A stretch of DNA of 26,947 bases from Gnetum montanum (lineage: Eukaryota > Streptophyta > Gnetopsida > Gnetales > Gnetaceae): assembly GCA_015680685.1 (NCBI GenBank), contig MNCI01025116.1:598140-625086 (forward strand), in the 5' to 3' direction. A program made the translations under genes and the position numbers. The notes below the pieces were generated by a model that ran no database searches, had not been told where the DNA came from, and saw only the letters and a program-made list of their open reading frames with translations. Below, one piece after another: positions 10,173-19,466 of the stretch. How positions within the stretch are numbered: the stretch's first letter is position 1; the number at the start of each line of letters is the position of its first letter.

Positions 10173-10204
10173 TCAATGCAGAAAAAAACTGACACGCGGT
10201 ATCT

Positions 10205-10422
10205 TTTATATTATAAAAAGCAAAAAGTTCTAGAAAAGGTGTGCACTTAGAAGTCATGTATAGCAACCTGCTGGCAACAATTACGAAAACACCCTTGAAA
10301 ATAACAAGAAGAGCAATGATCAAATATGATTGTTAAGTCTCATCATAAATAATCTATCAAACTTACTCTTATGATCGATTAAACATCATAACCGAGTTGC
10401 AGCTCGAATTTGTTTAGAAGAA
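10205..10422 (+). promoter_or_regulatory. Putative P450 promoter and 5' UTR
   Basis: Two TATA-like candidates precede the start codon: 'tatattataaaaag' near 10207-10220, and 'cataaataatc' near 10342-10352. With usual spacing they would give leaders of roughly 180 or 50 bases. No transcript data exist here to choose between them. Confidence 0.3.
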
Positions 10423-12649
10423 ATGGAGCTTGAAGCAAAGATTGTTGTGGGATTTATCATGCTGCTTTTGCTTTTAGTGGGAATCACCAGGAGAGGAAGA
10501 AGAAATGACAAAATCAGCAGAAACTACCAAAAAGAGGTACCAGTTCCCACAAATTTGGTAGCCTTAATGTTAAACTTCAACAGCTTGTATGATTTCATTA
10601 CAGAGCAGCACCGACGCCACAGAACCTTCAAAATACGGTATCCCACCTTTAATTATATTTACACCGCTGATCCAGAAAATATTGAGTATGTTCTCAAGAC
10701 CAACTTTGCAAACTTTGGCAAGGTATGTTATAACTTAGGATCAGAATCATTATGAGATATTTCAGTACCTAACTTTGATGTTCTGCTTCAAAAACTAGGG
10801 TTTAGATGAAGTGTGTTTGTAATGCAATAACCTGATTCCGAAATTTGCAGGGGAAGCAGAGTTATGAGATATTGGGAGACCTACTTGGTGATGGTATTTT
10901 TACTGTTGATGGAGATCTGTGGAGGCAGCAGAGAAAGAGAGCCAGTGTTGAGTTTTCTACCAAGGTCTTGAGGGATTTTAGCAGCAATGTCTTTAAGGAG
11001 AACACCATTAAGCTTTGCAGGGTATTAATGGAGGTGTCTACCTCACAGCAGTCTCTGGATTTGCAGGTCTGTATAGGTTTTTTATAAACTGTATTGAAAT
11101 TAAATCCCTGTAACTATATCAGGCACGAATTGCAATGGTTGTTTTTCCATAATTAATGTTGTAAGTTTTGCCTATTACAGAGCCTACTGCTAAAATCTAC
11201 CATGAGCACAATTTGCAAAGTAGGATTCGGTATAGATATCCATGAGTTGTCAGAAGCTGCTCAGGATTCTGCAACTAAATTTGCCTTTGGTTTTGATTAT
11301 GCAACCTCACTACTGTTATGGCGTGTGTTGGACCCTTTGTGGAAGCTTAAACGATATTTCAACCTTGGGGCTGAGGCTAAGATGAAGGAGTGCATCAACG
11401 CAGTGGATACTCTTCTGTATCAAATAATTCATAAGAGATGGCAAGAGATCTCACAACATGTAAACCATTATCTTTATCTGTTTTTTATATTTTTTATTGA
11501 TTTCTTTCAAGTTCAAGACCTCAGGGTTGTTTTCTATGCTGAAACTTGGCTTACAAATTTTTATTGGGTTTGACCTTGACAATTGAAATAAAGGGAAAAC
11601 CAGATATACTTTCAAGATTTATGGCAGATACAGAAAATGAATCCCAGTTACAAGATGCCCATTACAAGTACCTTAGAGATGTGGTTTTGAACTTTATGAT
11701 AGCTGGCAGGGACACTACAGCTATTACTCTTTGTTGGTTCTTTTACTGCCTGTGTAAGAACCCATATGTTGAAGCAAAAATTGTTGCGGAGATTCGATCT
11801 CTTATTGAAATAGATGCATCTGCAGGAACATTTGAGTCATCATTAGAGTTGTTTTCAGAGAAACTTACATTTTCTGTATTGGATAATATGCACTATCTTC
11901 ATGCAGCACTGTCAGAGACCTTAAGACTATATCCAGCAGTTCCAAGGGTACCATCTTTGATTTATTTCCTTCTTTGGCATTATATGTTCAATGCATTATC
12001 TATTGGAAAATCAACTTTGATATTCTCATTGTAACCAAAATGATGAAACGGATAATTAACTAAATTTTCTTAAAACAAAGTATAAGTTCTGTTTTTGTTT
12101 ATCCTGTGCAATTTCTTGTCTCACTCTTGGTGCTGATCTTTTTTTCAGCAATCGAAATCTGTTTTTTCTGATGATGTTCTTCCTGATGGAAGCACCGTCA
12201 AGAAAGGTGATAGAGTAACCTTTACCTCATATGCGATGGGAAGACAGACATACCTGTGGGGATCGGATGCAGAGGTGTTTAGACCAGAGAGATGGCTTGA
12301 CAAAAATGGCATTTTCCAACCAAAATCACCTTTTCTTTTTGTTGCTTTTCAAGTATGTATGGCAATTATTCTGTAATAAAGATAGCTGTTCTTTTCTTTC
12401 TTTTCTTTTTGGTGTTTGGACTATTGATTGTGATTTTTATTAGGGAAGATGTGTTTGCTATTTCAGGCAGGACCTCGGATATGCCTTGGAAAAGATTTTG
12501 CATACATTCAAATGAAGACACTGGCTGCCTTCCTTCTTAACTTCTTCAAATTTGAATTGGTGCAGGGCAAACAAGTACACTATCAACCTTCATTGACCCT
12601 TCATATGACACGAGAGGGCCTTAATTTGCATGTTAAACCTAGATTTTAA
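10423..12649 (+). CDS. CYP704: Cytochrome P450, CYP704 family (probable fatty-acid omega-hydroxylase)
   Basis: Exons are 10423-10722, 10851-11066, 11181-11459, 11594-11947, 12149-12352 and 12467-12649. All five introns are GT-AG, phase 0 and 114-201 bp long. The product is 511 residues, a normal P450 length. Residues 6-22 form an N-terminal membrane anchor followed by basic residues, which fits an ER protein. Visible motifs are the I-helix AGRDTT (302-307), ExxR (E373/R376), PERW (429-432) and the haem loop FQAGPRICLG (450-459) with Cys457 as ligand, split by the last intron. The blocks LLGDGIFTVDGDLW, EFSTKVLRDFSS and VGFGIDIHELS point to CYP704, in the CYP86 clan. Known CYP704 enzymes omega-hydroxylate long-chain fatty acids, and CYP704B acts in sporopollenin formation; the subfamily and substrate here are not decided. 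The ATG context aaATGG is good. The intron 3 acceptor (aaataaag) lacks a clear pyrimidine tract and is the weakest junction. No stop or frameshift was seen. Confidence 0.93.
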
Positions 12650-13152
12650 TACACAGCTTCTCAGCAAAACAAGAAATTTAACTGGACGGAACTTTATATT
12701 CTACAAAATGTCTTTGCACTGATTGTGAATGATATTTGCTTATACTTTCTGTAAGATGGGATGGTTTGGTACTTGTGCTTGCACATGGATTAATTATGTA
12801 GCTGGATAAATATGTTTGAATATTGAGAATCTTCGCAGCAGCGGATGGTGTCTCTGACCCTATGTAACCTATTATTTTAATAAAGATGTAGTTAGATGAA
12901 GAGGTTGGTATAATACTAAATCTTTTACAAGTGAAAAATCTTGCTAATGTTAAAGGGTCTTTTTCCCTTTCTTCCTCCTGTTTAGCCAGGAGCGGGTTCC
13001 CAAGAGATGTAACACAATACAGAAACATAACACACAATTGCAACTCTGTTGTTGGTTATGTAAAAAATATGGAGGATTGGTTTAAGTATGGATTGTCAGC
13101 CTTTGAAGCTATGCACTGCAAACCTTAGATACTTGTTAGAGCTTGGAGACTG
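12650..13152 (+). other. P450 3' flank, no gene seen
   Basis: AT-rich sequence containing the presumed 3' UTR. The short open frames on both strands here resemble no known protein. Confidence 0.5.
12879..12884 (+). terminator. Candidate polyadenylation signal of P450
   Basis: 'aataaa' lies 230 bp after the P450 stop codon in AT-rich sequence with T-rich stretches around it. It is the first canonical signal after the stop. Confidence 0.45.
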
Positions 13153-13244
13153 TTAGTGTAGGGACTGCTAACACACGGGGAAAAAAACAGAGCATACTAT
13201 TAGTTTAGGGGTTGTTAACACACGGGAAAAAAACAAAGCATAAA
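13153..13244 (+). repeat. Direct repeat of about 47 bp at copia LTR edge
   Basis: 'ttagtgtagggactgctaac' to 'aaacagagcata' (13153-13199) is repeated with changes at 13200-13244 (ttagtttaggggttgttaac...). Each copy contains a candidate LTR terminus (tgctaaca or tgttaaca), so the exact outer end of the LTR is ambiguous. Confidence 0.7.
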
Positions 13245-13556
13245 GAAACAAAACAGGGGTAAACAAAGGCAACTAAAAACTCACTTTAAACTCACTATAT
13301 TTAACTGATAAGGACTTCTAAATAGGCAAATATATCAATAGTGAGATGAGAAAAAATAACAACTGAATCCTAATATGAAGCAACTTCTAAAGAAAGCAGT
13401 TATTATATGTTCAACCACATGAAGCAACTTCTAAAGAAAGCAGTTATTATATGTTCAACCACCTAAAGAAGCAACCAATTCGTAAAGACCAGGACAGTTC
13501 CTAAAGGCTAGGACAAACAAAAAAATAACATGTTTAATAGTTAAACACATTTAACA
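13213..13556 (-). repeat. Copia 3' LTR (about 344 bp)
   Basis: Read on the minus strand it starts TGTTAAATG and ends GTTAACA, giving a TGTTAA/TTAACA inverted terminal repeat. It follows the purine tract 'tgtttaagagaggg'. An alternative end at 13166 exists because the terminal 47 bp are repeated. A 44-bp tandem duplication lies inside it. Confidence 0.65.
13377..13462 (+). repeat. 44-bp tandem duplication inside copia LTR
   Basis: 'gaagcaacttctaaagaaag' to 'ttcaaccac' is present at 13377-13420 and again at 13421-13462 with almost no change, so the duplication is more recent than most of the decay around it. Confidence 0.9.
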
Positions 13557-13570
13557 CCCTCTCTTAAACA
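13557..13570 (-). other. Copia polypurine tract
   Basis: On the minus strand 'tgtttaagagaggg' directly precedes the LTR start TGTTAA, the usual place for the plus-strand primer. Confidence 0.65.
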
Positions 13571-13659
13571 CATGTAACACGCTCTTGTAAATTGAAAGTT
13601 TGCAAACTATTAGTTCAACAAGAATTATTCAACGTGCAAAGTCCAAGCTACTTCTTCAG

Positions 13660-15175
13660 CCTCTAAAATGTTGATAACTTGAGGGGCTTGGTTAGAATAT
13701 CAGCAAGTTGATCTTCACTCTTGCAATATACCAAATCAAGAACACCATCATTGCATAGATCACACAAAAAGTGAAATCTCACATCAATATGCTTGCTTTT
13801 TCCATGTAGCACAAGATTTTGGATAACTTTATGGTTAAATTGTTGTCACAAAAAATTATAGTAGCCCCCTCTTGCTTGAAATATAGCTCTCTAAGGATTT
13901 TCCTTAGCCAAATAGCTTGGCAAGCACAAGTTGTTCAGTAACAAATTCAGCCTCCATGATTGACAATGTGGCAATTGATTACTTCTTGGATGACCATGAA
14001 ATAGCCCATGTGCCCATCATAAAAACATATCTTAAAGTGCTCTTCCTATCATCTTGATCTCTTACATAATCACTATCAGTAAATCCCACAAAATTAGATT
14101 TCTCACCTTTCTTATAAAATAGCCCAAAATCTTTAGTCCCTTGGAAGTAACGAACTAGTTTTTTAGTAGCCAACAAATGCATCTTTTTTAGAGCCTCCAT
14201 GTATCTACTGATAAGACTCATAGCATGCATTATATCAAGTCTAGTTGCAATCAAATACATTAGACTCCCAACAATTTGCTTGTAAAGTGTAGTCTCCACC
14301 TTGCTTCTTTTAGGACCTTTGTTTAGCCTCAAGCCAAACTCAATTGGAGTGCTTACAAGATTTCAATCCTTTATCTTAAACCACTTCAAAATTTCTCTCA
14401 TATATTTCTTTTGAGAAATAAAGATTTCATCAAGGGATTGCACTATGTCCATGCTAAGATAGTAATGCATTTTTCCATGATTAGTCATTTCAAACTCATC
14501 TATCATTGACTTCTTAAATTTTTCAAACAACTCACTATCATTCCTAGTGAAAATAAGATCATCAACATATAAACACATTGAGCACTTTTCCTCCATCAAT
14601 CTTTGTAAAAAGTGTATGCTCATATGGACATTTTTTAAATCCCTCCTTGGAAAAATAGGTACTTATACGACTATACCAAGCTCTTGGAACTTATTTTAGT
14701 CCATACAAAGCCTTTTTTAATTTATAAACCTTGTGCTCACTACCAAGCTTCATAAAACCAGGGGACTGATCAATAAATACCAATTCTTCCAAATCTCCAT
14801 GCAAGAATGCAGACTTGACATCCATTTGGAAGATAGGCCATGAATTTTGTGCTACCATTGCAATCACCAATCTAATTGTATCATGCCTTGCAACAGGAGC
14901 AAAGATTTCTTTATAGTCAATCCCATACTCTTGCTTGTATCCCTTAGCCACCAATCACACCTTATACTTGTCAATTTCACCAATCTCCTTTAGTTTTATT
15001 TTGAAGATCCACTTCGCACCAATGGTTTTGTGCCCTTTTATAAGATCAACCAACTCCCAAGTATCATTTCTCTCAATGCCTTCAATCTCACCCTTCATTT
15101 CCTTTCTCCATTTTGATTCTTAAATAATACTTTCAAAAGTTGTGGGATCACAATATGCAAACAAAGAAAAGTGGT
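13660..15175 (-). pseudogene. Copia pol fragment: reverse transcriptase and RNase H
   Basis: The recognisable reading starts near DPTTFES and continues through [53 protein letters not shown] and KALYGLK (RT). It then has the catalytic CLYVDDLIF block (about 14565) and SLMYLIATRLDIMHA. The RNase H part has DSDYVRD, AEFV, HGKSKHIDVRFHF and DQLADI (about 13990 to 13670). Stops and frameshifts occur near 14955, 14690-14625, 14340 and throughout 13980-13660, so it cannot be translated as one protein. The integrase and gag coding regions are missing upstream. Confidence 0.88.
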
Positions 15176-16432
15176 GATTGGATACTTAAGAAAAGAGAGG
15201 ATACTATTGTGATCAGTAATGGTGGTACCATCACTAGAAATTTTGTCTATAGAATGTGAAGGGGAAGTAGAGTTGAGGTACTTGAAAAATTCCTTACAGT
15301 GTTCATCTTGAATATTTAACCAAGTGAGCCGACTTTTAGTTAAGGCACTTTGTGCTCGGTACACATCCCAATGTTGAAAGGCTAATCGTGCTCTAGCTAG
15401 CTCCTCATGAACTAGAGTGTTGAAGGGATCTTGAGCTAGTTTATTAGTGAGATGTTCAATAGTAAGGTGAATTTTATTGTATTCTTGTTTGGCTCGAACT
15501 GCCACTACCTTACCATACGAACGAGCAAAGTTTCGAACTCGACATGAAGCACGATGCCACCAGTTAATCCAGCCCACTTGATTTAGGGGCCTAGGTTCAG
15601 CATTCCAAAGGTTGGATAGAAGAAGTTGGGTAGTAGGGGAAGAAAAACAATTGGTGCGTAGTCAGAAAAGATGAAATTTTTGTCGGTGAGGGCTACCATG
15701 AATCATGATAGATATGGAGATAGGAAGATGGTCTGATAAGGTAGCATTGTAATGAACCGTAGTAGCGGAGAAGGCTTGCCAGAAGGAAAGGGTGGAGAAA
15801 TAGAACCTATCTAACTTACTGTAGATGCGACCCTGCCCAAGATGGAGATTGCTCCGAGTAAATTTGTGAAGGGGAGTACTTGTAGAGGTGTCCACCCCAT
15901 CAGAAAGGTAAAACCTTTTCTTAAAGGCGGACCAGGTTTGATACTCGAGATTAGGCAATTGAAAAAATACCCCCCCAAGCTTATCTTGAGGAAATTCGAC
16001 CATATTAAAATCTCCTCCGAATATCCAAGGCACTGGGGGAAGAGAATTTACAAGTTCTTACCAAAGGAGAGCCCGTTCTGTGGAGTCGTTTGGGGCATAT
16101 ATTGAGCAAATGCCAAAAGGGCCATGTAAGGAGGAGAAGGTGGCCCAAGAAACTCTATGCCCAGAATCAAAACCACTTTGAAGGATTTTAGTTTTCCAGT
16201 AAGGTGAGAGGAGAATGGCTGCGCCTCCTTTCCCACTCATATGGGACGTCGCTAGGATTGAGGAGTGAGGAAGAAACCAATGGGCAAAAAAGGATAAAAG
16301 ATCGGCTGATACCTTAATTTCTTGAAGGAGAATGAAATCAAAGGCTGTATTAAGACTAGAAATAAAGTTGCTTGCTCGTTTCCGACGAAGCCTACCAGTA
16401 AGGCCTTGAACGTTCCATGAAAGGAGGTTCAT
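15175..16432 (-). pseudogene. LINE ORF2 fragment: endonuclease domain
   Basis: The ATG at 16432 opens a single frame that runs to the copia junction, about 420 codons, with only two stops (TAA near 16057 after ERALLW, TGA at 15662). Endonuclease landmarks appear in order: LSWNVQGL, LLQEIK, CSIYAPND, FGGDFNMV, KLDRFYFS and LSDHLPISI. After the endonuclease come NWWHRASC and a basic linker, then WLNIQDEHCKEFF and ISSDGTTI, which normally precede the RT of plant L1 elements. The RT itself is absent. The two stops fit CAA to TAA and CGA to TGA changes. It starts with a 4-base overlap with the ORF1 stop. Confidence 0.88.
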
Positions 16433-17420
16433 GGGAAGACAAGAGGCAGTTTGGATGAGAGGTCAACAGAGGATTCAGAAGTCAAATTATCAACCTCCAT
16501 TGTTCCTGACAAAAGAGCAAAGGAGTTGTTGGTGGAAACAGGGGTCATGGAAGTGTTCAGTGAAGAGGAGCTGGAGGGAGGAATAAAACCAAAAGAAGCT
16601 TTGACTCGTTTCCTTCCACTACTCACCACGAACTCATCCACCGAAACGGAGTCCTTGACAACCATTGAGGGAATGACATGGATGAAGGTGTGATTACCTG
16701 ATTGTTGTTTCTATAGCTTGGAGAGGCTAGACTGAGAGGAGATTTGTGGAGCTGTTGGGGCAAGAGATCCAAATTTAAAAGATACCAAGGATGGGCGTAA
16801 TGGTGTGACTGGGGGACGGGTGTTCTGAGATGCTACAGATGGTTTCTTCCTGGCTATGATGGGACACGCCGGAATATGATGCTCGGCCCTGTGACAATAG
16901 CTACATGAGTTTGGAAGGTAAAAATAGTCCATGTTTTGAATGAAGAGTTTTCCACCAGCAGCGAGGCTTAATGAGGTTTTTCGAACAATGATCGAAAATA
17001 ATAGGACCTAGGATGCTCACAATGTCCCTCTCAACAGATGAGAAAATAAGTGGAAGATTAGGCAATTTCACGTAACAGGAATTATATTAAAAGTTGGGTC
17101 GTTAACATTAAAGTCAAATTTCCAGGCACGCGCTAAAAGGGTTGCATTGCGTGTTAGAAAATTTTTTAAAGAAAGAGCCTTCTCAACCTAAGAGGCATTA
17201 GATAGTTCCACCAAAATAAAATTTCGAGCATAGTATCATGCATAAGAAACCTGCCTTGAGGTAGAAGGAGGCTTTGAACTTGAGTGTTGATACTTGGGGA
17301 CCTTAGTAAAAATCCCACAATTTGAAAAAAAATAAAACGAGTTGCAAAATCGTTGAAAACTGCCTCAAAAATATAATCAGGTAAAAGAAAATCAATTTGA
17401 GGTGAGGTAGAGAAACTTCT
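16429..17420 (-). pseudogene. LINE ORF1 (RNA-binding, CCHC zinc knuckle), frameshifted
   Basis: Pieces in different frames carry the usual plant L1 ORF1 layout. A start-proximal segment contains IDFLLPDYIFEAVF; a middle segment contains KLPNLPLIF and RDIVSILGPIIFDH, typical of the domain before the knuckle. The knuckle is C-SYC-HRAEH-HIPAC (C-x2-C-x4-H-x4-C, about 16900-16860). A Ser/Pro-rich tail ends at 16429. From 16932 to 16429 the frame is continuous except for one TAG at 16711. The upstream part has at least two frameshifts and several stops. The start codon is not certain. Confidence 0.75.
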
Positions 17421-17653
17421 ACGAGGAAGAGCAGAATCTGACGAAGCCGCCCATTGTGTCTCGCCTATGCAACAGGCACAGCCTCTTCACAGCAGCAACG
17501 TAGAGATGCCCAACCACCACGCCAGATTGATTCAGATCTGTAAACATACTCTTTGGATGGTATTTTGGATGCCGATTTTCCAAGAAAAATCGAGTGGAGT
17601 AAAGCCGATGCGGTGCGAAATTCAGAAAATCCAGATCCGTGTTTATTATCCCG

Positions 17654-17697
17654 CTGCCAGTTTTTGACAAGATTTCTGCCAGTTTTTGACAAGATTT
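17654..17697 (+). repeat. 22-bp direct repeat
   Basis: 'ctgccagtttttgacaagat' plus tt occurs at 17654 and again at 17676, back to back and identical. It lies in the presumed LINE 5' region. Confidence 0.9.
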
Positions 17698-17879
17698 CTG
17701 TGGAGCCTGAAGCTTGCTTTGCTTTTAAAAATCAGGAAACGTTTTCTGGTACAAATCACGTAGTCTCGGCACGAAAATCCGCCTGCCGTTTCTGCTTAAA
17801 CGGATCTTTGTTACTGTGCGCGCGAAGAGGAATCAGAAATCGTTCCACCAATCCTTGAATAATATTTCATCTAAAAACC

Positions 17880-18824
17880 ATGGGCGGAGGATTTGCTGCA
17901 AAGTGTCACGGTTGGAATTTGGAAACGGGACATGTTCTTAGAAAGTTCAAAACCTGACTCCGGAAGCCCTCAATTTAAACAGAGCAAGGCATCAAAGTTC
18001 TTCAACATTCAGGCCAACAGAGTAGGGAATTTGGCGATAGAGCTTAGGCCATAAAATTTCAGGCTTTGTTCAAACAAGCAGGAGGATCCGAATCAGAATC
18101 GTATGATTTTCATTTATAATACAAAATTCTATAATGTATCGTCGAATGTGTTTAATGATTTAATGCTACCAAAGATATTTCAATAAGTTATTTTTAATTT
18201 CATATACTAAATAATGTATTATATTATTGTTGCTATTCTACTTAAATACAATTTACTCGTTAAAGTATTTTTTTTCAAGTTTTGTATCATTTTTCATTTC
18301 AATGAATGCTATATATTTAAGAAAAATAGTATTATTTTATTAAATATTAATAATATTATTTTATTTTCTTTACGTATTTCATAAACTTTAACCATGACTA
18401 AATTTATTTTTAGAAGTTCTATAGAGGTGAAGCACACAAGCTATTTAAATAGAATTGAATCTCTTTCAACTTTTCCCTTGTCCCTACCCAACATATTGAC
18501 ATGGATTTCTAAAGGTTTTAATGTGATCATTACTTGGCAATAGAACCTATGCCATCATCCAATGGCAAACTAATGGCTACCACTTAGCATCATCTCATAT
18601 GCATTCATAAATAATAAATAATTCAATAAATTTCACACCCAATTTTCTGCTTTCATTCACACATTTTAACTGAAATCTTATTTTATTTTATATTGAAAAC
18701 ATTGCCAAGTCAAATCCTAAACTCAAATCTTATTTTTCTTCTACATTGAAAATATTACCAAACTAAATTTCATACATAAATCTTATTTTCATTTGTGCCA
18801 ATGAACACATGCAATTTCCCAAGT
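17880..18824. other. AT-rich spacer, no gene
   Basis: No ORF of note. From 18110 to 18400 the sequence is very AT-rich. Three diverged copies of a ~52-bp unit ('aaatctta' at 18673, 18725 and 18778, each followed by 'attgaaaa.att.ccaa' or similar) lie at 18668-18800. Confidence 0.55.
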
Positions 18825-19114
18825 AAGATTTAAGTAGTAGCATTTTACGATAGATTATGTTATCGCTTTAAAATATCTAACTGATAGAGCAAAAGATTCA
18901 CACAAAAAAACTTTTATTTACTTTAAAGATTTTTTGAAGACCTATGATTCTATCATTTTAAACAAGTTATTAAGGTACTTGGAAAATTTAGAATTTCCCA
19001 TTACATTGTTATTTGCTATCCAAAAACTTTATAAAGAGGTATGCATTTACTTCACAAATGGATAAGAAAGAATTATATCTAATGGTTCTATTAGTGTTAA
19101 ATAAGGATGTTCTC
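18825..19114 (+). pseudogene. LINE reverse-transcriptase fragment (different clade)
   Basis: One + strand frame reads IDYVIALKYL, then FKDFLKTYDSI (the region of the first catalytic Asp, here in the degraded form FKDF..TYDS), LNKLLRYLENLEFP, LLFAIQKLYKEV, and ends SVK-stop-GCSL. The last corresponds to the conserved VKQGCPLSP block, with CAA changed to TAA. The fragment stops exactly where the outer LTR starts (TGATGAG at 19115), so the insertion split the RT gene. It is on the opposite strand to the LINE at 15175-17880 and looks like a separate, more degraded copy. Confidence 0.75.
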
Positions 19115-19466
19115 TGATGAGTGACAAGTTACCCCCTACACCTAACCATACGAATCACAAGCATTCATGCATGATTTGGTTGAATTCCATGGATGAAACT
19201 AGTTGTGGCATCTAGATCATTATGTCTTCATCGTAGTTCGTTGTCTTCCCACTTGGACTAGTGGTAGCTTTGTCAAGTATGGTTTAGTCCAAAGTGAGAC
19301 ATATGATTTTTGATGTTATTTCAGCTTATGCTACTCTTAACAATAATAAAGAAATCAATTATTTAACTAATTAACAACAAAAAGTAAAGTCTAAACTAGC
19401 CTATCGGCAATGAGTTTCCATTCCTAGCTTGCTATACACGTCTTGAACCGATGTATCCACTACTAG
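19115..19466 (-). repeat. Outer 3' LTR, distal (U5-side) part
   Basis: Starts TGATGAGTGACAAG on the + strand and aligns in patches with the inner LTR start (19467 on), for example 'tggtttagtcca' and 'gtcttcccac'. It ends in ACTAG, one copy of the target duplication made by the inner element. Confidence 0.8.
19462..19466 (+). repeat. Target site duplication ACTAG, left copy
   Basis: actag directly precedes the inner element terminus TGATGAG at 19467; the identical five bases follow the other terminus at 25584-25588. Confidence 0.9.

Larger units (their letters stand above)
13213..15175 (-). mobile_element. Ty1/copia retrotransposon, 5'-truncated, decayed
   Basis: On the minus strand the order is RT (15175 to about 14340), RNase H (about 14330 to 13660), polypurine tract (13570-13557) and LTR (13556-13213). 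Gag, protease and integrase are absent; at about 15170 the sequence switches to a LINE. RT before RNase H at the 3' end with a LTR starting TGTTAA is typical of copia elements. Confidence 0.85.
15175..17880 (-). mobile_element. LINE (L1-type non-LTR retrotransposon), lacking RT
   Basis: On the minus strand: a relatively GC-rich 5' region (17880-17420), ORF1 with a zinc knuckle (about 17420-16429), then ORF2 with an apurinic-type endonuclease and the start of the linker (16432-15175). The RT domain and 3' end are missing where the copia fragment begins. The 5' limit is estimated from the drop in GC content near 17880. Confidence 0.8.

Noticed and set aside
12678-13128. ORFs downstream of the P450 on both strands
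   Set aside because: They lie in the 3' flank, have no domain and overlap each other.
16451-16693. + strand ORF of 80 codons
   Set aside because: Opposite strand of LINE ORF1; same for 15842-16105 and 17467-17858.
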